The position numbers and the translations under genes are program-made. This document shows positions 34,801-45,574 of a DNA stretch of 64,000 nt, in pieces. The first letter of the stretch is position 1, and every line of letters begins with the position of its first letter. Source of the stretch: Corythucha ciliata (Eukaryota; Arthropoda; Insecta; Hemiptera; Tingidae); the NCBI GenBank assembly GCA_038030265.1, contig CM075938.1, positions 57,405,189 to 57,469,188 on the forward strand, in the 5' to 3' direction. The notes under the pieces are model-generated. The model saw only the letters and a list, made by a program, of their open reading frames with translations, had not been told where the DNA came from and made no database searches.

Positions 34801-37800
34801 CGGCAGCCATGGAGGTGTTACTGGACATGCCTCCCCTGCACTTTCATGTGCAGGCGACCTGGCGATATGGCGGCGGTGAGACTGCTGCGGGTGGAGTACG
34901 TGAAGCGGGGTGTCCAGGTTGGGCACTTGCGTGTTCTGGAGGAAGTTGCATGTAGTGAGGCAGCTGAAGTCGTTACGGATCTCATGCATGTGAGGATGGA
35001 TTTTGAAAAACCCTTTAAGGTCGATATAGGCAACCGCGACCTTTGGGATAAGGGTTTGCCGAGGTTTAAGCCCGGCACGCAAGTAAGGTATACTGATGGA
35101 TCTGTGAAGGATGGGGGTGCTGGCATAGGAGTCTTTGGCCCCAGGCTTCAGCATTGGGAGTCCCTTGGGACGACCGCCACCATCTTTCAGGCGGAGATCT
35201 ATGCTAAAGAAGCCTGTGCGCGGAAGATTAGTGAGAGGGGTCTCCGGAAAGCGAAGATCTTTATCCTGTCTGACAGCCAGGCGGCTCTTAAAGCCCTAGG
35301 CTCAAGTGTCGTGAATTCGAAGCTAGTTTGGGGATGTCTTGAAGCCCTCAGGCCTGTGGCAACGGCAAACAGCCTTACTTTGATGTGGGTGCCGGGTCAC
35401 AAGGGGTTTGAGGGGAATGAAATGGCTGATCAACTCGCGAAGAGAGGATCAGAGATGCCTTACGTGGGCCCGGAGCCAAGTCTCGGGGTCACGAAGTCCT
35501 TCACGAAGAGGCAGGTGCAGGCGTGGTTGGACGAGAGGCATCGTGAACACTGGGTTAGACAACCAGGTCTCAGGCAGGCCAAGCTCTTTGTCACTCCAAA
35601 GGGACGATCGGAGAAGGGCCTGATCTCTCTGAGCCGAGGAGACCTCAGGATCTTGGTGGGACTGCTAACGGGACATTGTGCCCTTCGATATACACTCAGA
35701 CTAATGGAGAAGTCTGACACGGACATTTGCAGATTTTGCGACTTGGCCGTGGAAACAGCAGAGCACGTACTGTGTGAGTGCCAGGCTCTGGGGCGGTTAC
35801 GCTTTCAACATCTTGGAAATGATGTGCTTCAACCGGAGGACATCTCCAGGATGGCTACGGGAAATATCCTCAACTTCGTTAAGGAGTGGTGGTGGAGGAC
35901 GCTTGAAAACTAGCGTCTTTCCTGGCAGGGCAACCTGAGGGGACACAACAATAGATCTTATAGGTCGAGTTTGGTAGAAGATAGTTTCTTCTGGGCTTCC
36001 CTCCCCGTTTTAAAAATACATAAAAAAAAAAAAAAAAAAATGCACGAAATCGTTTGCTTAGCCTCTCAAGCACTTTGAACAAACGATTTTGTTCTTGGGT
36101 CGGGTTACGTAAACAATGCAACAACGTTTACAAATGCTAAACAAACGATTTTACGTTGAGATATGCCGCTAAACAAACGATTTCGTTCGTGGGTCGGGTT
36201 GAGTGAAGTTGGCCGCATCTAACATTTTTTTTTTTTTAAATCGTGTTTCAAAAATGCTAGACAAACCTAAACAAACAAATAGGACAGTTTTCGTCGTTGT
36301 TTCGCCTTATGGGTCGGGTTAGGTTCACGTGGATCTACGAAATTTGGTTTTCGAAGGAGCTAATTTGGTATTTCAAATCAACTAAAACTATAGAAAGACG
36401 CAAAGCCTTAAGATTTGGTTCGTAAAGTGTAAATACACGATATTGGGGTTGATAGGAGGCAAATTCAAGAAATTTGGTTTTGAAAGACCCAAACCAATTT
36501 GATTTTCAACGAGCAAAATCCTTTAAACTTTGACGTGAACGTGATGAATTTAGGAAATTTGGTTTTTAAAAAACGAAATTAGGGTCCTAAATAACGTACA
36601 AATTACGATTTTTCGTCGAGGTTGGCGTTTTTACTTCCATGTTCCCGTAGGGAAGTATGGTAATGGCAAAAAAAAAAAAAATTTAGCTGACACCAGATTC
36701 TTGTCCCTGGACCCCGAAAAGGCCTAAATCTCGATTTTCAGTATGGCGTCTGTCGTCCGTCGTCCACTTTTGCACTATTGATGGTGATGGCTCAAAAGTT
36801 GTGTCACTCTAGATGTACACCGTAAAATTTGAAAACGATTGGTTGAGCGATTTGGAAGATATTATAACAAGTGTGTTCGAATTAAAAATGGTTGGACCCT
36901 TATAACTGAGAATATTATAAAATTTGATGATCTTTCATTCAAAATCGTCATCTAGGTTCCTAGAAATTTGTTGAGCGGTATGGTTGCTACGATTTGGAAT
37001 GAGTTTCAGGTCTTTTTTTGTCCCAAACCTATCTCCTCCCAGGATTTTAGTCCGATTTCCTCTCATGATGGCTTAAAATGATCACAACAAAATTCCCCAA
37101 CGATGAACTGGCCAATTTTTCGAAATTCAATTTGGTTATTTTTAAATTAATTTTTTAAACAAATTGACGATTCGAAGATTCGTTTCTCTTCGATTATTTT
37201 TAGTTTTAGCGCGTGTCTTATTGATCAAATTGTGTCCATTTATTAGGTACTAGTCCTCAACGAGCGCGAAACCAGCTCCTGGCCAGGGAAAAGTGTCGGA
37301 TTCTCTGAGAAGACCGTATGACGGCTGGGACAGAAGGGGCTGGCAGTTCCTCAACCGCATCATCAACAACAGCAAGACTTCCAAACATGCCGCAGGCGGC
37401 AGAGGGATAGGATAGAGACGTTGACCCAAGACCCAGATACAAAAAAGTTATAGGTTTCCAGCGAGAGGAAAACTTTGAAAATGGGTTCCAGACTAGTAAA
37501 AACCGCGGAAATCGGTTTTTAGTGAGCCAGACCCTCGGGAAATTGTTGTTTAGTGAGCAAAATCCGAGAAATTAGTCTTTTATTGAGCCAGAAAGGCGCG
37601 CGATTTTTTTTTTTTTGTTGAAAAAACCCGCGAAAATGTTAGTGTTATTGTTTCTTTAAAAGCTAAAACCAGAGGAATTGGTTCCTTAGCGAGCCAGACC
37701 CAAGGATACTTTTTTGTCGAGCTTTTTTCACTAACCTATAAAATCAATGCTTCTTTCATTAACCTATAAAATAAATTTCGCGAATTTTAAAATTGATTTT

Positions 37801-40714
37801 ATAGGTTAATGAAATCCGAGAAATTGGTTTAGTGACCCAGACTTGCAAAAATGAATTTTCAGTGCGCATAATCAGTGCAATTGGATTTGAATGAGCGAAG
37901 CTCGAGAAACTTGGTTATAATCGACTCCGTAAAACAGAATTTGTAGATAAACAGACCCGCGAAACTGGGTTTTCCAGCGAGCGGAACCCCCCGAAAATGG
38001 GTTTTTAGAGAACCGGACCTGCGAAAATAGTTTTCTTAATTGAGCAAAATCCGTGAAATTGTATTTTGAGTGAGCTAGACTCTCTAAGATGTATTTTCGG
38101 AGAGACACGGAGCGAACGCTTGGGGAAGGAGTACTGGTTAGGTTAGGTTAGGTTAGGTTGATGGTTTCCCTAGGTCAAATCATGCAGTATGACCATATGA
38201 GGCTAAATAATCCGATTCTTAAGGAAACCAAATACACTTTTTAGTCCCTGAGGGGCTTGACGCCTCATTGGCCTCCCCCCTCCCCCAGAACTCATGCGAA
38301 CTCAAGGATTTGGCCTATCAATAAACCGGATTTATATTACTCAACTATTAATCGCATGCAGAACGTAAATAATTAAAAAAAGTTATTAGTCATGCTCTTG
38401 ACATAAAAATTCAACCAAGCACGCTAATAAAATTATTTTGGCATGCTTCAAGGATTCACCTGAGGTAGAATTGAAGGTCAATGAAAACGGCCTTTTGGGT
38501 TTTTGAACCGGTTTGTCGGGCACGTTATTTGAAGCAGTCTCTTCTTTTTTAAAAATAATACTTCGAGGGCGGGCTCCTTCGTAAATACGACAAATTTAGG
38601 CGCTTGATAAAGGGGAGAGGGTGGGAGTTAAAAGTTGAAAATTTACGTTTTTTCTTCGGCGTTGCCTCCGTTGATTTCAGCAGTTCAATGCGGCTGGATA
38701 TTCTTGAACGGTAAAGTGGGTAGGAGGCGGGGAAACCGTCCGATTTAAACAACGGGTAATTGGGATCGCAGATGGTGTTGTAATAGTGACGGGGATGTGA
38801 CCGGGCGTCTCTTCTTTTAACGACGGCGGCTTCGTCGGCGGTGGGTGAGGGCACGTCTGTCCAGTCCGAGTTGATTTTCGGTAGCCCCAGGCTGAAATAT
38901 CTGAAACCGAATCTTTATAACGCGAATAAAAAAATTTCGAGACTTTCCTAAGAATTGCATTCACGAGTTTCGACGGCTCACCTCAGCGGGATGTGATTCG
39001 TCGTTAGTATGTCGTCGGTGGTTTTAAATGTGAACGTCTTTTGAGGTTGATCAGTTATGATGAAGCTGGCAGGGGTGGTCGCTTCGATTCGTGCCAATTG
39101 GCGAGCACGGACGGCATCCTTTACGATGTCAGGAATCCCGGTCGAGTCACCGCCGGTCGCGTCGGATTTTTTATCTTTCTCCTCGCCGACGAGGTCTTCT
39201 TCGACGACGGTGAATATTCGCGAAATGTCTCTTTTCATTCCAGACGTGACGCCCTCTTTGCCTCCTTTTCCAGACTACAAATAAATGTGTAAAGTAAGGA
39301 AACGGGCGTGGGGATGGGGGGGTTCTAAGAGACAAAATTCCAATCACCTTGCTCAAATTCAACGCTTCGCTCTCTTTCCTCCAATTTCGAACGTCATCCA
39401 AAGAAATGGTCAGCTCTTTGATTTCATCCTGAAGGCGCTTCGCCTCGCCGGCATCGATAAAAACTGTTAGCAGTTGAACACCAACAGGCAAACGGAACGA
39501 GGTTGGAATGCTCTGGGCTGGAATCTGTTGCCGGGGTGGGGGATTAAAAACCTGGACCGAACCAAGAAAATAGCCGAAACTTGCCTTTATCCGATAGGGA
39601 TCTGACACGACCAATCGCTTCGTTAGCGTGTATTCTAATTGAGTAGCTACAACCCTGAAAAGTAAAATAATTACATACAAAGCTTAAAACTACGCATAAA
39701 ACAGGGGAAAAACTCACTTATTTTGATACAAAATAACGCCTCCCAGCACCCCTGGGATTTCTTGAAAGCTTTGAAGAGTTTGGAGGGTTTCTAAATAAAC
39801 GGTGCTCGCGCTCTATGGGAAAACGAAAAGGTTAGAAGAACAAACGTGGACGTATGACTGTGTTAAGCGTACTTTTGGGATTTTTAACGTTGGAATATTG
39901 GCGAATGTATTAGTGGCGTACTGAAGAATCGGGAGGTAGACTTGTAAAAGTTGGGAGAATTTGTCAGTCAGTGAGTCATCCTCGTCTGACAGGCTAGCCT
40001 GAAGCGTTTCCACGTCGTAATGGAACAGACGAAGAAGTTCGTACAGGACACTCGATCTCGTTTTAAGCACCATGTCTGGAATGTTGCGATCAGTACCTAC
40101 GCACTTCATAAAAAACGAAGGCAAAACGTGAATACGAAGACGCTGTTTTTATATACAAATATGTATGTATAAAAAGAGGGGGGGGGGAGTGTTACGCACC
40201 AATAAATAGCGTCCCATTTTGGTCAGCGAGAATTTACCACTCTGAAGGGCGATGACTTCGGGCAGGGAGAAGGTGGACGAACAAAATTGAGCGACTCCCA
40301 TGAGTTGACTGCATAGTGCGTGGCGCTGTTCAGAGTTGACCCAAGTGGGGTAGAAGTAGATGATGGCGTCTTGTGGGTCATCATCTTCCTTTTTACAGAG
40401 TTCACTGTCGTAGAGAAATACGATGACCAGCTCCCTGGATGAACGCAAAACAATTTTCATTTTATAATTTTTACAGTGTCCGTGTCGTAGAAACCTCTTA
40501 TACTCCGGATTTTGTGTCCAAAATCGGACCATTCCCCCCCTCCATCCCCAGAAAGTGATACTTTCGGAGCTAAACATGAAACTTTGGTCCCCTGGGACCG
40601 TAGCTGCGGTAATTAAACCCCCCAAACTGGACCTTTACATCGTGCGGGGCGAGGGGGCAGATTGTTTCTCGTCAGGAACACACAGGTCTGAAAAACTGTC
40701 TACCTCTTCATCAT
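28881..40714 (-). CDS. HPS4: HPS4 homologue, BLOC-3 subunit
   Basis: Ten exons in consistent phase on -: 40714-40704, 40434-40200, 40103-39873, 39812-39718, 39654-39348, 39274-38982, 38891-38647, 29824-29484, 29403-29168, 29049-28881. They give about 720 aa; human HPS4 is 708. The N-terminal longin-like part has F-L-Y-D-S-E-L, Y-F-Y-P-T-W-V and G-R-Y-L-L-C-V-G aligned with human HPS4. The next conserved region is P-G-V-L-G-G-V-I-L-Y. The C-terminal domain includes L-A-L-Y-V-F-G-H, E-Y-S-F-A-L-V-D-P-S-W and D-I-T-D-I-I-I-R, ending in a basic tail. HPS4 pairs with HPS1 as BLOC-3, the exchange factor for Rab32/Rab38 on lysosome-related organelles. The 11-nt first coding exon is uncertain. A 60-nt in-frame stretch (39525-39584) may be a GC-AG intron. 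The 8.8 kb intron 29825-38646 contains a retrotransposon. Confidence 0.88.
30933..32131 (+). pseudogene. LINE ORF1 (gag-like), frameshifted
   Basis: The first frame starts at 30933 and is acidic and low-complexity, then basic. A shift near 31480 moves to the frame continuing to 32131. The second half has the W-L ... I-V-P-W-E-G ... L-P-K-P-R-V ... V-L-Q-F-L-V-R-Q-N ... W-K-V-L pattern of the DUF4780-type domain found in arthropod retrotransposon ORF1 proteins. That assignment is from memory of the family pattern. Intact ORF1 would be an RNA-binding chaperone. Confidence 0.65.
32291..35913 (+). pseudogene. LINE ORF2: APE endonuclease, reverse transcriptase, RNase H, with frameshifts
   Basis: Domains in order. 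APE endonuclease: Q-V-N-L-H, M-V-Q-E-P, G-C-D-A-N-A-H-H, S-D-H-R-L-I. RT: K-S-P-G-P-D-G, S-L-M-S-F, G-C-P-Q-G-G-V-L-S-P and catalytic Y-A-D-D near 34272-34283. RNase H: Y-T-D-G-S, A-E-I-Y-A, S-D-S-Q-A-A, G-H-K-G-F-E-G-N-E-M-A-D. A C-terminal C-x-x-C ... H-x-x-x-x-C zinc motif closes it. Frame changes lie near 32711, 33325, 33740, 34056, 34569 and 34870, so this copy is dead in cis. Confidence 0.88.
36350..36560. repeat. Family-E ~30 bp degenerate repeat, short block
   Basis: Copies of a unit resembling GAAATTTGGTTTTCGAAGGAGC in the HPS4 long intron, related to 37450-38110 and 60050-60850. Confidence 0.6.
36561..37449. other. Unassigned part of the HPS4 long intron
   Basis: AT-rich. A GTTCCCGTAGGGAAGTA microhairpin lies near 36642-36660. 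No coding signal, RNA gene or transposon termini were recognised. Confidence 0.4.
37450..38110. repeat. Degenerate ~33 bp minisatellite (family E)
   Basis: Imperfect copies of GCGAAATTGGTTTTTAGTGA followed by GCCAGACC, with variable spacing. Intronic in HPS4. Confidence 0.75.
38136..38159. repeat. Interstitial TTAGG telomere-type tract
   Basis: About 4.8 perfect copies of GGTTA, equivalent to the arthropod telomere repeat TTAGG. Too short to mark a chromosome end; probably a microsatellite or repair scar. Confidence 0.7.
38160..38646. other. Proximal part of the HPS4 long intron
   Basis: AT-rich sequence just downstream of the HPS4 donor at 38646. Nothing recognisable was found. Confidence 0.4.
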
Positions 40715-40739
40715 AGGAAAGGATGCCTTCCCTGAAAAA

Positions 40740-41620
40740 AAATTGAAAGATTTCAAGGACAGAAGGGGCTGGCATTTCCTTCACGAAGCTTAGGGCGCTT
40801 AGAAAAACTATTCGTCAGGCTCCAGACTCTGTTGGAGCCGAATAGCCTGTTGAATCCGCCGCCAAAGGGCTCAAAACTTGCAATTTTTCTCAAACTAAGG
40901 CCTCGAACTGGCAAATTGAGGCCCGAAATTTTCAATTTCGCGAATAGTCAGCCAGGAAATTTGTAATTTTGCAGAAAGGACCCGACATATGGCAAGCTCG
41001 CAAATGTTTATCTCTAGAGGCGGCTTTATACGAGCTTTAAAAAGCTGAGCTGTGGGCTTCAACCAATCAGAGCGCCCCGAGTCCACAGCGCGAAGCGCTC
41101 TGATTGGTTGAAGTCCACAGCTCAGCTTTTTAAAGTTTGCATGTGAAGGCGGCTCAAATGTTGCAATTACACAGCTATTCATCAGAGTATTGGCGCAGTC
41201 GGGGCCCGCCTGCCCGAGGGTCCGCACTTAGGGTTTCCTAAGGCAACATGAAAGTATAAAGGGCCGAAACTCGCAATTTCATTGAAATGAAGATGTGAAA
41301 TTCGCAATATCGGGAATTTTCATCCACTGTTGGAGTCAAATGTTGCAGTTTTGTCAGGAGGGGAAGGGGTACGTTGTCAGCCTAAGATGCCAGCGCCTCC
41401 GTCGTGGCCGACTGGCCCGAGGTCTGAGCCCAAAAAATCAATGGCAAACTTCCAATATCACGGAAATTTAACTCCAAAACTTCTCATTTTGCCGATATCA
41501 GACTCGAAACGTGCATTTTTGCACGAATTGAGACCTAACACTGACAATTTCGCGGATATTTGTAGTTTTGCTATCACGGAAAATTGTGATTTCGCTCAAT
41601 TTAGAAGCTAAACTTGCTGC
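40740..41620. repeat. Family-C minisatellite upstream of HPS4
   Basis: Degenerate copies of AATTTCGC...GAAACTTGCAATTT, about 30-34 bp each, in both registers. The array is interrupted by the palindromic element at 41017-41155. Confidence 0.7.
41017..41155. mobile_element. Palindromic MITE with CCAATCAGAGCG core
   Basis: The left arm 41017-41076 and right arm about 41092-41155 are near-perfect reverse complements, including CTTTAAAAAGCTGAGCTGTG and TTCAACCAATCAGAGCGC. The loop is only about 15 bp. Each arm contains a CCAAT box. Confidence 0.7.
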
Positions 41621-41714
41621 GTGTCAATGCATGGCGCTTTATGTGGCAATAACGCTGCTATTTGTGAGGCTTTTTTGGTGCCCAAAGTCCAAGCTCACTA
41701 ATCAAAAAAGTACC

Positions 41715-41960
41715 TCAGACTTTTGCATTTTCGCTTAAGATGAAACGTGAAACTCGCTTAATAAAAGCCAGCAGCTTAAAAACCAGGAAGCTTCCAATTT
41801 TGCGAATATTAACCGCATTAGAAAATGGTTTATTAAAGCGCAGTATCCGTCGGATTTCTAGAGAACGAAATCTGCTAAATTGGATTTCTGTGAGTTTTTT
41901 TATGTGAGAAAAATCCGCCAATTTGTTTTTATTAAGCGAATTGAGGTTGTTAGTGAGCCA
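41715..41960. repeat. Short family-E repeat block
   Basis: Several degenerate copies resembling AAATTGGATTTCTGTGAG...GCCAGA between HPS4 and the BDP1-like gene. Confidence 0.5.
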
Positions 41961-42254
41961 GAACGGCGAAAATTGTTGTTTGGCGACATTACCCTAGCCT
42001 GATATGGTATTTTGTCACAGAAATATTTGTGGACTAGAATTTTTGAATTAATGGCGTAAATAGCAAAGATAGCTTTGGTTGACATAAAACGTACCTGAAG
42101 GAGGTGATTTTTAGCGTTTCTGAAGTGCTTATGGGTGCATTGCATGCTTAACGGTTTTTTGGGGTCATTTCATGACCAAACATGTCTTTCGTTATTAATG
42201 TCCAACTCTCAAAAGTTGTGACGAATTCGTACAAAGTGTTCCACCCGTTGGTCG

Positions 42255-44102
42255 CTATCCAATTTCATCGCTCACACTCGCCGCCACGTCGTGTTCAACG
42301 GTTACATTAGCGTCCAACGGTTCCTCCATATCGTCAACGTCTAACGTGACCGAGTGCGAGCACTTTGTACCGTCGCCGTTTGCCACCGTGACTTTGAACA
42401 CAATGCCGCCGCCTTTGCTCTGTAGGGAACCCTCGTAAATCGATTCCACCGACGTAGCGCTACCGTCATCAGTGGTGACGGCGGCCTCTTGAATGAGCTC
42501 ATCATCCTTCAACCACGGGAATGACCGCGGCGTAGCCAGCACTTTCTTTCGTCGGATTTTCTTCTTTTTAATCACGGTGGGCAGCGTTTCACAGGGCGGC
42601 CGTTTTCTGTTGGTTTTGACGCCGTTGCTTTTCAATAATTTCACAGGTTCCAGTCTACACGTCGGCGGTGTTCGGGGCGGAGGAAAACCAACAAATTCGT
42701 GTCTCGGTGTCAGCGGTATTCTGGGTGGCGGCAAACAAACGGTGGCCTGTCTAGACGTCTGCGGTAATCTTGGAGGCTGGAAACCAACGGATCCCAGCGA
42801 CTTTTTTGGGACGCTCAACTTGAAAGTTGTCGAAGTGTAAGAGGCGGGCGTCGTGGGAGAATCGTCCTCGTCGGAAGATATTTCTTCGATATCCGGTCGC
42901 AGTTGGTTTTCCAGCCAAGTTAAATCTAAAGAGGAGTAACGGCTTTTTATTACCTTTTCAACGAGGTGCCCGTTATTTAATTGTTCACTCCTCATCTTTG
43001 CTATCAGACTGGATCGACACCTGTCCGGAAATACCGACTCCATCGTACTAAAATCCTCTCCAAGGACGTGAAGAGCGTTGTAAAATTTCACGGTGTCATC
43101 AAAAGTCCATTTTTTATTATCTGTGACATTCATAAAACGAGGACTCAAATAGACCTTATTTGAGACTTCGTGCGTCGTCGCTTTGACTCGATGCACCCCA
43201 TTCAGAGGAGTCGTCGACGTACCGTTGACTTCCCGATAGCAGGGCGTTTTCTTCGCAACGGTATACACCGGTGTGCTCACAGTGCCCGTGGAAGGTAGGA
43301 CCTTTGTTGAGATGGGAGCACCGCTCAATTTCGGTATCATGGGGAGCGTGTTACCGATTCTGACAAGTTTTTTACCATTGAAATTGGAAGTGGACGCCAA
43401 TTTTGTTCCCGATTCAGGAACAACTACTTTGCTCGTTAATTCCTGGGAAGTTGGAGACAAAGGGATGACAAATTCATCCTCGCTGACTCGATTGAGTGTC
43501 ACGTTCTCTTCAAAAACATAATCCAATGATTCAGCATTCGGTTTAATTACCGGCAAATCCTCGTGTCTCGTGTCGGAATTCACTTTCGAGCAAGCTGTGG
43601 GCCTCTGGAATGAAGCCACCGTCTTCACTCCACTCGACGAATAAGTCTTGACCACGTTTTTAGGCCCTAAAATAAATTGCGATGCCTTTTTCACAGAACC
43701 GTTCACGTGAGGTAGCCCCTTCGCCACTTCTTGCGGTTTTAAAAGTACAATTCGTGTGATTTCGTTCGTTTTCTTCTTATTATTCACGGTAGCGACAGTG
43801 CCATTCGCCGCTTTAGCGTCATTGATTGAGCTATCGGACAAAGTGAGTCTAAAACTGTTTTCCGAAACTTTTACCACACTATAGTCATCCAGCGAGTCCG
43901 TCGCCGAAGGGGTCACCACCGCTGCGACCGGTGCCGTCGTTCTGGCGGTGACCGGGACGTCAGGTCGTAGTGTTGAGGGCGTTTTTAAAGTGTCGGGTCT
44001 CACGATTGAATTCGACGACTTGGGTTCCGGCAATTCGAACGAGGGTGGCGGCGAGCGATTGATTGACGATCTACAATAGCGCGAATAGGTGTATTTGCTC
44101 AT
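42255..44102 (-). CDS. BDP1: TFIIIB B''-like (BDP1) protein with SANT domain
   Basis: A single-exon frame of 615 codons starting at 44102. The one clear domain is a Myb/SANT module at about residues 328-390 (K-K-W-T-F-D-D-T-V-K-F-Y-N-A-L, G-E-D-F-S-T-M, F-P-D-R-C-R, K-M-R-S-E). Its F-Y-x-A-L-x-x-x-G-x-D-F-x-x-M pattern is the specific form found in BDP1. BDP1 joins TBP and BRF1 in TFIIIB, recruiting Pol III to tRNA and 5S genes in the nucleus. The rest is serine/threonine/proline-rich and predicted disordered, with a basic K-K-K-K-I-R-R-K-K patch near residue 530. It is much shorter than vertebrate BDP1 and has no introns, unlike its neighbours. Family assignment rests on the SANT domain only. 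Confidence 0.75.
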   Translation of the reverse strand: MSKYTYSRYCRSSINRSPPPSFELPEPKSSNSIVRPDTLKTPSTLRPDVPVTARTTAPVAAVVTPSATDSLDDYSVVKVSENSFRLTLSDSSINDAKAANGTVATVNNKKKTNEITRIVLLKPQEVAKGLPHVNGSVKKASQFILGPKNVVKTYSSSGVKTVASFQRPTACSKVNSDTRHEDLPVIKPNAESLDYVFEENVTLNRVSEDEFVIPLSPTSQELTSKVVVPESGTKLASTSNFNGKKLVRIGNTLPMIPKLSGAPISTKVLPSTGTVSTPVYTVAKKTPCYREVNGTSTTPLNGVHRVKATTHEVSNKVYLSPRFMNVTDNKKWTFDDTVKFYNALHVLGEDFSTMESVFPDRCRSSLIAKMRSEQLNNGHLVEKVIKSRYSSLDLTWLENQLRPDIEEISSDEDDSPTTPASYTSTTFKLSVPKKSLGSVGFQPPRLPQTSRQATVCLPPPRIPLTPRHEFVGFPPPRTPPTCRLEPVKLLKSNGVKTNRKRPPCETLPTVIKKKKIRRKKVLATPRSFPWLKDDELIQEAAVTTDDGSATSVESIYEGSLQSKGGGIVFKVTVANGDGTKCSHSVTLDVDDMEEPLDANVTVEHDVAASVSDEIG

Positions 44103-45332
44103 TTTTCGCGAAAACGCACTGTCCCAAAAAAAGTTTACCTCCGAGCTCTGAATGCTCAGCTAAAAGGCTAAACGGGACTTTTAACTCTGTAAACGACTCC
44201 GAGGCCCGAATGTAAAAGTAAAAGTAAACAAATACGACGAATTATTTAAAAATAGAGAAACACGGTAAGAGGGTAATCAACAACAAGGGGATAAGGGAAT
44301 CTTTCGCGGCAGGTAGTCGAATGGTTCAAGTGCTAGTGGCGCTGGGCGCCAATTTCAGATAACCGCCCGTTTAAAACTAAAAACCTTGAAAATCGCATTT
44401 AACTTAACGATCAACAGGTTTTAATGGGATAATTGTTGATGTTTTTAAGAAACGTTGAGATTGAATGGGAAATTTCGGGTCTCCTTGACACGATGCTTGA
44501 AATGGTGGGGTGGGGGTGGGGGGCTCGTTAGAACCAGGAACAAGAACTTTTTCTATGCCAAAATTCAAAAACCTGGGAAGAGCTAGTTGTTAGGCAAAGG
44601 AAGAAAAGTGAGCTATCCAAGACCCCAGGATGGCCTCGGTATTCCCCGATAGAATCAAGGGGAAGACGGGTGCCCAAACGACGAGCTAAAGGTTAGGGCA
44701 GCTGAAAGAACTGTTGATGACTGGAGTCAGGGCTGTCGAGAGGGGTAGGGCACTGAGTCCGTTATCCCCTCGGCTCGGATTTTTAAAAAACAAAGAAAAG
44801 GAAGAAAAAAGAGTAAAACATTACTCTGACTGAAGCTCTACTGTACTTCGAGCTTTGCAGTGGTTGGGTCTTCTTTGTGTTTGGAGCTTAGCAGAAGTTG
44901 AAACTTTGCTGTGGTTTGATCATTGCTGTGGATGGACATTTGTTGAGGTTGGAGCCTTACTGTGGTTTTGCGGTTTGCTGAATTTCGGCTTTCTTTGTAA
45001 TTTTGGAGTCCCTGGCTGGAGTGAGTGCACCCTCGCTGATGAGGACTGAGCCGAGCTTCCGGAGAATTCCCACGAGGTCCACAGCTCCACAGGTGATCGC
45101 AAAATGGGAAAATTAGGCCGAAGGCAAAGCCGGGCAGGAAGAGCCCTCAGGAGGCGTTTTTGGAGGAGGACGAAGCGCCCCAAAGGACACTGCCTTTTGG
45201 ACCCCCAAGCCCAGTGCTCACAGGCACAGGCTCAATTACTCACTTTTCGAGCGGGCCTACTACGGCGGTCCCACCACAGCTCCTTCGAAAACTGTGCAGC
45301 CCAACCCATTTGGGGACATAGAGAAGCGGAGT
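44103..45332. other. Intergenic region between BDP1-like and PheRS alpha genes, with weak repeats
   Basis: Shared upstream region of two divergent genes. 44820-45010 holds a degenerate repeat of about 40 bp (TTGGAGC...TTTGCTGTGGTT). No gene is supported. Confidence 0.45.
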
Positions 45333-45574
45333 AAGAATTCAAGGAGGAATTATTGAACCCTCAGCCATATGTTCATTTTTTTAAAAAAACGTATGCGCAA
45401 TTCGGAGCGACCCCCGCAGGAGTTGGAGGAGGGGTACTTTACAGGAGTTGTAAAGTGGAGGTCATTTTGTTTATCTGTGCTGATGAGGGAACGGGGGTCG
45501 CTCCGAAATGCGCATACGTTTTAAAAAAAAATGAACATATGCTTGAGGGTTCAATAATTCCTCCTTGAATTCTT
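45333..45574. mobile_element. 242-bp foldback MITE
   Basis: Arms of about 83 bp (45333-45416 and 45491-45574) are near-perfect reverse complements starting AAGAATTCAAGGAGGAATTA. The spacer is about 75 bp. No target duplication is evident. Confidence 0.8.

Larger units (their letters stand above)
30518..36039 (+). mobile_element. Non-LTR (LINE) retrotransposon with target duplication and poly(A)
   Basis: About 5.5 kb, opposite in orientation to HPS4. It ends in a poly(A) tract (about 36021-36039) and is flanked by ATGCACGAAAT at 30507-30517 and about 36039-36049. ORF1 is near 30933-32131 and ORF2 near 32291-35913. The layout (ORF1, APE endonuclease, RT, RNase H, C-terminal zinc motif) places it among APE-type LINEs of the I/R1/Jockey group. 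The clade is not resolved by eye. It appears full or nearly full length but carries several frameshifts. Confidence 0.88.
30377..36330. mobile_element. Inverted-repeat element split by a non-LTR retrotransposon
   Basis: Left half 30377-30517 and right half 36040-36330 share an outer inverted repeat beginning CGTGAACCTGACCCGACCC. The right half adds further ACAAACGATTT repeats. With the retrotransposon left out, the halves meet at the 10-11 bp target duplication TGCACGAAAT and make a foldback element of roughly 430 bp. It lies in the long HPS4 intron. Confidence 0.7.

Noticed and set aside
44310..44365. tRNA-like A-box string (GGCAGGTAGTCGAATGGTTCAA)
   Set aside because: No B box, T arm or acceptor pairing follows, so it does not fold as a tRNA.
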